From Ruminococcaceae bacterium UBA4871 (GTDB taxonomy: Bacteria; Bacillota; Clostridia; Oscillospirales; Acutalibacteraceae): a stretch of 30,112 nt of DNA. This document shows, piece after piece, positions 24,559 to 30,112 of the stretch; position 1 is the first letter of the stretch; each line of letters starts with the position of its first letter. Made by a program: the position numbers and the translations under genes. Where the stretch lies: positions 6,974-37,085 of the forward strand of contig DHDR01000018.1 in assembly GCA_002399445.1 (NCBI GenBank), written 5' to 3'. Under the pieces are notes generated by a model that worked only from the letters and a program-made list of their open reading frames with translations, was not told the origin of the DNA and ran no database searches.

Positions 24559-25425
24559 TTACACCCCCAAGCTTTGCATATCACCGCCGCATTTCTGGTA
24601 CAGTTTTACCAGAAGCAGGGTAATTACAATCAAAATAATGGACAGCGCCGCACCTAACGGCCAGTTATTTCCGCTTTGGAACTGGCGCTGAATCAAATTG
24701 CCGATCACATCCGCATTGCCGCCGCCCAAAATATCAGAAACGAAGAAATACCCCAGACATGGGATAAACACCATGATGCAGCCGGAAAAAATGCCGCTTG
24801 CTGTCTGCGGCAGCATAATGTGCAGAAACGTGGAACGGAAGTGCGCGCCAAGGTCTGCGGAAGCTTCCAGTTGTGCCTGATCCAGCTTTTCAATTGCCGT
24901 ATACAGCGGCAGCACCATAAACGGGAACAATACATATGCCATGCCAAGGATGGTCGCGCTGCGGTTAAACAGGAACTGAATCGGTTCACTAGTAATATGG
25001 AGTGTCAGCAGCAGTTTATTAAGCAGGCCATTGGTGCCCAAAAAGGTCCGCCAGCCATACAAACGGATCAGCGAATTAGTCCAGAACGGGATAATGACCA
25101 TCATATATAGAATCGTTTTTTTGCTTCTGAATGTCCGCGCAATCAGGAAAGAAAACGGATAGCCCAGCACCAAACAGATTACAGTGCTGAAAAATGCAAT
25201 CAGAATGGACTGTCCGTAAATTTCCACATAATCAATATCAAACATCCGCCGGTAATTTCCCATCGTAAACCGAAAGATGACATTGTAATTCTTATCAATT
25301 CCGCAAAAGCTCATTACAAGCACATAAATCAGCGGAATCGCCACAAAAAACGCAAGCCATAAGACAACCGGGCCAATCATGACCAATGCCGGACCTGCGT
25401 TGGACCGGAATCTCTGCTTTATCAT
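24559..25425 (-). CDS. potB: Polyamine ABC transporter permease PotB
   Basis: Inner-membrane permease, 288 residues, six hydrophobic segments. After the first helix and the NYRRMFD periplasmic stretch come PFSFLIARTF, FWTNSLIRLYGW and the EAA-type loop LEASADLGAHFRSTFLHIML, all characteristic of PotB. The FLGTNGLLNKLL loop also fits. AGGGGGTG lies 5 bases from the ATG. The gene begins 12 bp after potA stops. It pairs with PotC. Confidence 0.93.
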   Translation of the reverse strand: MIKQRFRSNAGPALVMIGPVVLWLAFFVAIPLIYVLVMSFCGIDKNYNVIFRFTMGNYRRMFDIDYVEIYGQSILIAFFSTVICLVLGYPFSFLIARTFRSKKTILYMMVIIPFWTNSLIRLYGWRTFLGTNGLLNKLLLTLHITSEPIQFLFNRSATILGMAYVLFPFMVLPLYTAIEKLDQAQLEASADLGAHFRSTFLHIMLPQTASGIFSGCIMVFIPCLGYFFVSDILGGGNADVIGNLIQRQFQSGNNWPLGAALSIILIVITLLLVKLYQKCGGDMQSLGV

Positions 25426-25437
25426 CCTGACACCCCC

Positions 25438-26532
25438 TTATGCCATTTTTACATTTTCCACGGCACTAAAAAATTCCTGATCCCGCGGATGAATCAGCCG
25501 CGCATCTTTGGGTTCCCAGTAGGGATATACCGTACCATTGATGGGAAGCATCTCTCCCGCAAGCCGTTCCAGCTTGACTTCATAGCCGTTTTGCAGCACG
25601 ATAATGGACTTTAGCACAGAGCCGACATAGACCTGCTCCTTGACAATACCCTCAATGGTGAAGCCTTCCACTGGTGTCAGTGAATACTGCATCCGTTCCG
25701 GCCGCACGGAAACGGCAATCATCTCATTTTCAGCAAATCCCTCGCCGCTGCCCAGAATAGTTCCTGACTCAACCGCAATGGAAACAAGATGGTCCCGCAG
25801 TCCTCTTACCACTCCTTCAAACAAATTCGTTTCCCCAATAAAGGTCGCCACAAACTTAGACTGCGGCGCTTCATAGATTTCTTTCGGTTTCCCGACCTGT
25901 TCCAGGGCCCCGTCATGCATCACCGCAATACGGTCGCTCATGGAAAGCGCCTCTTCCTGATCGTGAGTCACATATAGAAACGTAATATTCAGCTTCTGCT
26001 GCAGCCGTTTCAGCTCCAGCTGCATCTGTTTACGCAGTTTCAGATCAAGCGCGCCCAGCGGCTCATCCAGCAACAGCACTTTCGGGTGGTTGATCAGCGC
26101 CCTCGCAATGGCAACCCGCTGTTTCTGTCCACCGGACAGTTGTGCCGGCATCCGTTTTTCAAAGCCGCCCAGTTGCACCAGTTCGAGCATCTCCAGTACG
26201 CGTGTGTGAATCTCTTTTTTCGGCACCTTTTTCATTTTAAGGCCGTAAGCCACACTGTCAAAAACAGTCATGTGCGGAAAAAGCGCATAGCTTTGGAAAA
26301 CCGTGTTGACATCCCGTTCATACGGTTCTTTATTTGCAATATTCTCCCCCTGCACCAGGATTTCACCAGAAGTTGGCTGTTCAAAGCCTGCGACCATACG
26401 CAGCGTCGTTGTTTTTCCGCATCCGGAAGACCCCAGAATCGTCAGAAACTCTCCTTCGTACACATCCAGCGAAAGATTCTTAACCACGTGGTTGCTGCCA
26501 TAAGATTTGTTTACGTTTCGGATCTGAACCAT
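25438..26532 (-). CDS. potA: Polyamine ABC transporter ATPase PotA
   Basis: ATP-hydrolysing subunit of the putrescine/spermidine importer, 364 residues. Walker A is GSSGCGKTT (about 34-42), followed by NTVFQSYALFPHMTV, signature LSGGQKQRVAIARAL, Walker B VLLLDEPLGALD and VTHDQEEALSMSDR. The C-terminal TOBE domain (from about 240) contains FIGETNLFEG and VSVRPERM. The ATG giving MVQIRNVNKSYG is 7 bases from GGGTGG; an ATG and a GTG in the same frame just upstream are possible alternatives. It lies 37 bp after the PII gene, in the same direction. Confidence 0.93.
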   Translation of the reverse strand: MVQIRNVNKSYGSNHVVKNLSLDVYEGEFLTILGSSGCGKTTTLRMVAGFEQPTSGEILVQGENIANKEPYERDVNTVFQSYALFPHMTVFDSVAYGLKMKKVPKKEIHTRVLEMLELVQLGGFEKRMPAQLSGGQKQRVAIARALINHPKVLLLDEPLGALDLKLRKQMQLELKRLQQKLNITFLYVTHDQEEALSMSDRIAVMHDGALEQVGKPKEIYEAPQSKFVATFIGETNLFEGVVRGLRDHLVSIAVESGTILGSGEGFAENEMIAVSVRPERMQYSLTPVEGFTIEGIVKEQVYVGSVLKSIIVLQNGYEVKLERLAGEMLPINGTVYPYWEPKDARLIHPRDQEFFSAVENVKMA

Positions 26533-26569
26533 TACGTTTCCACCCACATCTATCATCCCCTTTTAGACG

Positions 26570-26920
26570 TTAAAGTGCCTTATTACCGCGCTCACCGGTA
26601 CGGATACGGATGGCATCCTCGATATTCCGGATAAAGATCTTGCCGTCTCCGACACGGCCGGTTGCAACGCGTTCCCGCACACTGGTAATGATGTTTTCCA
26701 CAGAATTGTCCTCGACCACAACTTCCACGCGGATCTTCGGCAAAAGGTTAATAGTCGTCTTAAAACCTTTAATCTGGTTGACACCGTTTTCAACAACGCC
26801 TTTTTGTGTGCCGCAGCCCATTACACTGGAAATCGTCATGCCGCCGCAGTGAATCTCGTCAAGAATGGATTTCAGTTCCTCCAGCATTTCTGGGCGGATA
26901 ATCAGTACCATTTCTTTCAT
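26570..26920 (-). CDS. PII-family nitrogen regulatory protein (GlnB/GlnK type)
   Basis: Cytoplasmic trimeric signal protein, 116 residues, that senses ATP/ADP and 2-oxoglutarate. The B-loop TGRVGDGKIFI (about 87-97) and the C-terminal IRIRTGERG are textbook PII, and the N-terminus MKEMVLIIRPEML is typical. The T-loop (about 37-60) differs from E. coli GlnB. It keeps the QKG but has about four extra residues before LLPKI and no Tyr at the uridylylation position, so control by GlnD-type uridylylation is unlikely. It is first in the run with potABCD, which suggests it tunes polyamine uptake or the leader switch to nitrogen status. That role is inferred from position. An ammonium transporter, the usual partner, is absent. 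A ribosome site (AAGGAGG) lies 8 bases upstream of the ATG. Confidence 0.93.
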   Translation of the reverse strand: MKEMVLIIRPEMLEELKSILDEIHCGGMTISSVMGCGTQKGVVENGVNQIKGFKTTINLLPKIRVEVVVEDNSVENIITSVRERVATGRVGDGKIFIRNIEDAIRIRTGERGNKAL

Positions 26921-26973
26921 CTAAATGACCTCCTTGCGGCCAAACTGGCCTGTTTCGTTGTTTTCACAGGAAT

Positions 26974-27015
26974 GCAAAAAGAAGCCGCCCATCCATTCCG
27001 GACAGGCAGCCTCTT
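26974..27015 (-). terminator. Intrinsic terminator between the LuxR gene and the PII gene
   Basis: On the minus strand AAGAGGCTGCCT (27004-27015) and GGGCGGCTTCTT (26979-26990) form a 12-bp stem with wobble pairs, followed by TTTTTGC. It is 108 bp after the LuxR stop and 54 bp before the PII start. It may simply end the luxR transcript, or act as an attenuator for the PII-pot operon. Confidence 0.75.
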
Positions 27016-27077
27016 TGCTTTGATTGTCTTTCATGTTACACGGAATAGTACACAAATGCAATGCTTATATCGGATGA

Positions 27078-27083
27078 ATTATA
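27078..27083 (-). promoter_or_regulatory. Candidate -10 of the PII-potABCD operon, upstream of the terminator
   Basis: A perfect TATAAT on the minus strand, 45 bases after the luxR stop, with only a weak TATTCA at the -35 distance. Transcripts from here would pass through the hairpin at 26974-27015. I see no promoter-like sequence between that hairpin and the PII gene. Confidence 0.35.
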
Positions 27084-27122
27084 TCCTTTGTTCGACCTAT
27101 TGAATACATTAAAAAGAGTACT

Positions 27123-27866
27123 TTAATACTCTTCATGTATCATTTTAAACATCTGAATGCGGTTCCGAATACCTAATTTCCGGTAGATATTAAGCACATG
27201 TTTTTTCAGGGTATTCACACTAATGACCAGCTTCTCGCTGATCTCGGCATTGTCCATTCCGGCCATCAGCAGTCTGAGGATTGTTCCCTCCCGTTTTGTC
27301 AGCTCAAATTTTTCAGCCGCCTGTTCCGCGGAAAGTTTTTTGCTACCTGCACGATGCCGTTCTTGATACAGCCGGTAAGCCAGATGGTCTTTCAGCATAT
27401 CCAACAGAAAAATATCATCGTAATGAAAATTATCTTTTCCGATTGTCCGGTAAAACGTAATTACGCCCAGAAATTCTTTTTCCCGCGCCAAAATCATTTG
27501 CAGGGAAAAGTGCCAGTTGTTAGGAGCATATACTTTTTTATAATACTCTGTCTGCACCCGTTTTTCATCGCTGATAATATCCGTTTCCCGGTAAACAAGG
27601 CTTTTCCCGCCATACATGATTCCCCGGCTGTAATCCAGCGCATCATAGGTCTGTGGATAAACACCGTCGCAGTTATACGTAACCGGATTCACCAGACCAG
27701 GGATTCCGTCTCGGTTGGCAAGAAAGAAATCGGCACTGTCAAAGTCCAGCACCATTTTCAGCTGCTCCAGCAAGACATGACGCATAATGTCAAAATCTTC
27801 CGTCGTATAAATTTTGTAAATAATGTTGTTTAACACGAGCCAGTCATTGGTTTCCAGTTGCTTCAT
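27123..27866 (-). CDS. LuxR-type transcriptional regulator
   Basis: DNA-binding regulator, 247 residues. The C-terminal 60 residues form a LuxR/GerE helix-turn-helix: LTKREGTILRLLMAGMDNAE, then ISEKLVISVNTLKKHVLNIY and RKLGIRN. The N-terminal 180 residues (VLDFDSADFFLAN, then SLQMILAREKEFLGVITFYR) look like a GAF-type sensory domain; this is inferred from pattern, not a firm match. There is no receiver domain. GGAG lies about 11 bases from the ATG, a long spacing. It lies directly upstream of the PII-pot-aldehyde dehydrogenase run in the same direction and is the natural candidate regulator of putrescine use. Confidence 0.88.
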   Translation of the reverse strand: MKQLETNDWLVLNNIIYKIYTTEDFDIMRHVLLEQLKMVLDFDSADFFLANRDGIPGLVNPVTYNCDGVYPQTYDALDYSRGIMYGGKSLVYRETDIISDEKRVQTEYYKKVYAPNNWHFSLQMILAREKEFLGVITFYRTIGKDNFHYDDIFLLDMLKDHLAYRLYQERHRAGSKKLSAEQAAEKFELTKREGTILRLLMAGMDNAEISEKLVISVNTLKKHVLNIYRKLGIRNRIQMFKMIHEEY

Positions 27867-28062
27867 GGTATGAATTTCTCCTTCCGCTGTTCATTTAACC
27901 GTCCCCAACCTACCATAGGGTTTTACGAAGCAGTTTCCAAGACAAATTTGCATCGCTTTTCCTGTAAAATGAAAGGCAGTTTGTTCGCTAAAGAATACTG
28001 CATTTGTACTCCTGTATCTTTCTATTGGCTTACATAATAGCATTATAAATACTATATTCCAC
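27867..28062. other. Gene-free upstream region of the LuxR regulator
   Basis: A/T-rich, no supported gene. Several weak TATAAT-like hexamers lie near 28030-28060 on the minus strand, but none has a good partner at promoter spacing. Confidence 0.3.
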
Positions 28063-28500
28063 TTATATAATACCACTACAATACCATAAAAATGAATTTT
28101 TAGCAATATTAAAATTCATTTTTATGGTATAATGCCGAAATCTTTGAACCGCATCCCGTCGAGAAGACAGTGAAAAAGCATAAGATAACACCGCACGACG
28201 GCACAAAAAGGACGCACCATCGGCCAGTTTCAGCAAACAGCATGCAGAATTCTTGATTTCTGGATGCGGAAGCAACCCAATTAAGCTGTCTGCCAGAATC
28301 AGATTTGCCGATGCAAACATCATATTTAGTTCTGCAATCTGTTTTTGCAGGCCTCGATATCGTGTCTTGCGGAATCGTAGTGGCCCTTTGACAATACCAA
28401 AAATGTGTTCCACTTTTGCTCGGACTGATGATTTTTCTCTTTCTCTTCGTTTAAGTTGACCTTGTGACCGAGCAGATTCCTTCTTTATTTGAGAAGGACA
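28063..28500 (-). pseudogene. Relic of an IS5-family transposase, C-terminal part
   Basis: A minus-strand frame contains EKSSVRAKVEHIFGIVKGPL followed by RFRKTRYRGLQKQIAELNMM and FASANLILA. This is the C-terminal catalytic region of IS5-group transposases (R-A-x-VEHxFG ... RYRGL). The N-terminal two thirds are absent, and the frame is open only from about 28506. The last residues are encoded by an unrelated palindrome, so the original C-terminus is also lost. It is non-functional. Confidence 0.75.
28081..28130. repeat. Perfect 20-bp inverted repeat with a 10-bp spacer
   Basis: ATACCATAAAAATGAATTTT (28081-28100) and its exact complement (28111-28130) surround TAGCAATATT. It is A/T-rich and lies at the edge of the transposase relic. 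It could be a miniature inverted-repeat element, a terminator-like structure or a protein-binding palindrome. Confidence 0.8.
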
Positions 28501-28541
28501 AAGTGATCAGAAAAAGCGTAACAAAAAAGGAGCTTATCACA

Positions 28542-28812
28542 ATGTCGGAAAAACGCCGAAAATATGATGAAGAAATTCAAAAAACGCACTGCTCGGATGA
28601 ATCACAGCAGTGATTGAGCTGTAACGCAAGTTGCGAAAAGTCTGGAAATCAGCAGCAACATGCTGTATCGGTGGCGGAAAAAATACACGCCGGGCGGAGA
28701 TAAAACAAAGATGGTACAGCAGTAGAATGTAATGTGTCAGCTTTGTTTGCGGAACGCTGAACTGGAAGAGGAAAACTACATCTTAAAAAAGCGGCTGGGT
28801 TATCTTGCTCCC
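28542..28812 (+). pseudogene. Relic of an IS3-family orfA (helix-turn-helix transposase subunit)
   Basis: On the plus strand an AAAAAAGGAG ribosome site precedes ATG and MSEKRRKYDEE, the classic orfA start. The frame breaks after about 23 codons and resumes as VTQVAKSLEISSNMLYRWRK and then KYTPGGDKTKMVQQ. After a stop it continues as LCLRNAELEEENYILKKRLG. Together these are most of an IS3-family orfA with at least two disruptions. No orfB follows. A GGACAAAG motif at 28496-28503, typical of the inner part of IS3-type ends, also occurs in inverted form at 19360-19367 in the other relic. Confidence 0.8.
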
Positions 28813-28944
28813 ATTCAATTCTTGTCGCAATGGACGCAGCAGAATCTCCAGTTTAGTTCTTAGTATTTTGTCCACTTTTCTGTTGACGACCCATTATTCT
28901 ATGCTTGATGATAAATTTGTTTACGCAGAAGCAATGCTATTATC

Positions 28945-29412
28945 TCAATTATTTGTTGTATGGTTCTGCCTGACCTTTTTATTGATCTGTTGAATACGTT
29001 TTTTCATTGTGGAATACTGGGTAAGCCAAATAACAAGATAGATACCGAAAAATATCCCAAAGTAAAGGAGAATTCCTGCAACAGTATGATTCATCCATCG
29101 CATAAGATATGCGATTGGAAAAAAGGAAGCAGAGCAAACAATCAGATGTGTCAGTGTTTGCCTTAGAATACTCCAGTTGTCCTGTTCCCATATGACAGAT
29201 GCTCCGCCCCAAGCGGCACCGTATACAAGAGAGAATACCGCTTGAATAAGGACGGCATTTATTTCGTTTCCACAGTCTGAAATGAGTTCTGGAACGACCG
29301 GATAATAATTTCCATCGCCCACTGTAAGAGAAATAACGATCGTAATAGCTGTGCTGATTGCAAGGCCAATGGGTGCACCGAGCAAACACTTGCGAATTAA
29401 TTTCTTTTTCAT
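28945..29412 (-). CDS. DUF3021 family membrane protein
   Basis: Four-helix membrane protein, 155 residues, function unknown. Helices lie at about residues 10-30, 50-75, 85-108 and 112-135, and a basic, Gln/Lys-rich tail follows. This layout, together with the LytTR regulator encoded immediately upstream, is the usual DUF3021 context. The start is the ATG 8 bases after GAGG; a GTG three codons upstream overlaps that site. Only 10 bp separate it from the LytTR gene, so the two are co-transcribed. DUF3021 partners are often thought to modulate the LytTR regulator at the membrane; that is context, not seen here. Confidence 0.85.
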   Translation of the reverse strand: MKKKLIRKCLLGAPIGLAISTAITIVISLTVGDGNYYPVVPELISDCGNEINAVLIQAVFSLVYGAAWGGASVIWEQDNWSILRQTLTHLIVCSASFFPIAYLMRWMNHTVAGILLYFGIFFGIYLVIWLTQYSTMKKRIQQINKKVRQNHTTNN

Positions 29413-29422
29413 GATTTTCACC

Positions 29423-29863
29423 TCATATCCCTAATACTTTCTTAATTTTGGAGACATATCGCCTTGAAACATAGGTAACTGTACCATTTGACAGAGAAAC
29501 GCAAATCGTACCTGCAAAACTTAGATCAAAGGCTTTGACTTTTTTAAAATTGATAATTTCTGAATTTGAAATACGAACAAAACTGCTTTTGCCAAGGCGA
29601 TCCTCTAGTTCATACAGACGCAGCCGGAGCAGATAATTGCCCTTGCTTGTCGTTGCAATGACCTTTCCTGCTTGTGCATAAATACGGAAAATATTTGCTT
29701 GCTCCAATATTTCCAAAGTATCTCCCCGAAAGCCGACAAGCATCTGCGGAGTTTCCTCAGAAAGCCTTTTTAAAAGCTCGCTGATTTCGTCTGTTATTTT
29801 GTCGGTAAGCACGATGACCTTGGGCTCTTTGCAGTCAGCATCAATTTTTATTTCGATTTGCAT
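29423..29863 (-). CDS. LytTR-domain DNA-binding regulator
   Basis: Transcriptional regulator of 146 residues. The N-terminal about 45 residues lack a receiver domain. The C-terminal about 100 residues are a LytTR domain, with YLLRLRLYELEDRLGKSSFV, RISNSEIINFKKVK and VTYVSRRYVSKIKKVLG as its typical strands and terminal helix. AAGGAGG lies 7 bases from the ATG. It is paired with a DUF3021 membrane protein. Such pairs usually control their own operon and a few nearby genes. A possible -10 (TATACT) lies about 25 bases upstream of the start, with a weak -35. Confidence 0.9.
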   Translation of the reverse strand: MQIEIKIDADCKEPKVIVLTDKITDEISELLKRLSEETPQMLVGFRGDTLEILEQANIFRIYAQAGKVIATTSKGNYLLRLRLYELEDRLGKSSFVRISNSEIINFKKVKAFDLSFAGTICVSLSNGTVTYVSRRYVSKIKKVLGI

Positions 29864-30008
29864 TCTTTTACCTCCTTGCTACGCTTACAGTATAGGGAAA
29901 ATGAGGATCGTTTTCTACCGATTCCAGATAGGTGGTTATTCACTGAGTATAAGTGGTAAGAATTTTTTCGGATTTCGTTGACCAAATCATATGGATTAGA
30001 AGCTGTAT

Positions 30009-30110
30009 TCACAAGCGTTTCAACAGAGTATGTAAATGTGAGATTTGAACGATAGGCTCAATGCCCGACTTCGTATCGTAAAGATTCGCCGCATGGACGA
30101 TGACTGCAAG
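30009..30110 (-). pseudogene. Transposase fragment at the window edge
   Basis: The minus-strand frame entering from the right edge reads LAVIVHAANLYDTKSGIEP and ends at a stop (30009-30011) after LLKRL. The VHAANxxDTK stretch is characteristic of the catalytic core of IS5/IS427-type transposases, which normally continue for another 80 or more residues, so this copy is truncated. The rest, if any, lies outside the window. Confidence 0.6.
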
Positions 30111-30112
30111 CA

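Overview
The window looks like chromosome from a low- to mid-GC Gram-positive anaerobe of the Clostridia, most likely the Oscillospiraceae/Ruminococcaceae side. The grounds are protein character, strong GGAGG-type ribosome binding sites, intrinsic terminators with U tracts, the FtsE-FtsX-M23 arrangement, a PucR/CdaR regulator next to an orphan sugar-importer ATPase, and a clostridial-type OGG glycosylase. Genus-level placement is not possible by eye. Almost all genes are on the minus strand; the VanY-like peptidase, the OGG glycosylase and DUF4186 are on the plus strand.

Region 1 (1-8.1 kb) is housekeeping: ftsE-ftsX-M23 peptidase (divisome-controlled wall hydrolysis), a CdaR-like regulator, an MsmK/UgpC-type ATPase, an RsuA-like pseudouridine synthase, a DUF4830 protein and a membrane-anchored D,D-carboxypeptidase.

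Region 2 (8.2-15.5 kb) has an EF-G-like GTPase paralogue with a damaged G4 motif, a 1141-residue protein that joins a long charged/disordered N-terminal half to a membrane domain laid out like a P-type ATPase but lacking its catalytic motifs, and the RlmB/TrmH methyltransferase just upstream of it. The 0.56-kb gap behind rlmB holds four DnaA-box-like 9-mers framed by a 16-bp inverted repeat.

Region 3 (15.5-18.7 kb) has an 8-oxoguanine glycosylase, DUF4186, and an ArsB/NhaD-type ion transporter with a small unrecognised partner gene.

Region 4 (19.1-28.8 kb) is a putrescine uptake and breakdown cassette: LuxR-type regulator, PII signalling protein, PotABCD importer, aldehyde dehydrogenase and putrescine aminotransferase. 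Imported putrescine would be transaminated to 4-aminobutanal and oxidised to GABA, with the PII protein linking the pathway to nitrogen status. Both the PII gene and patA have an intrinsic terminator inside their probable leaders; the patA leader also contains a competing pairing partner, so attenuation is likely. Decayed IS3-family pieces in the same orientation bracket the cassette (orfB 3' end on the left, orfA 5' end on the right), and an IS5-family relic lies at the right junction.

Region 5 (28.9-30.1 kb) has a LytTR regulator with its DUF3021 membrane partner and, at the window edge, another transposase fragment.

Most promising for new biology: the degenerate P-type-ATPase-like protein, the patA leader, the DnaA-box cluster, and the EF-G-like protein lacking NKxD.
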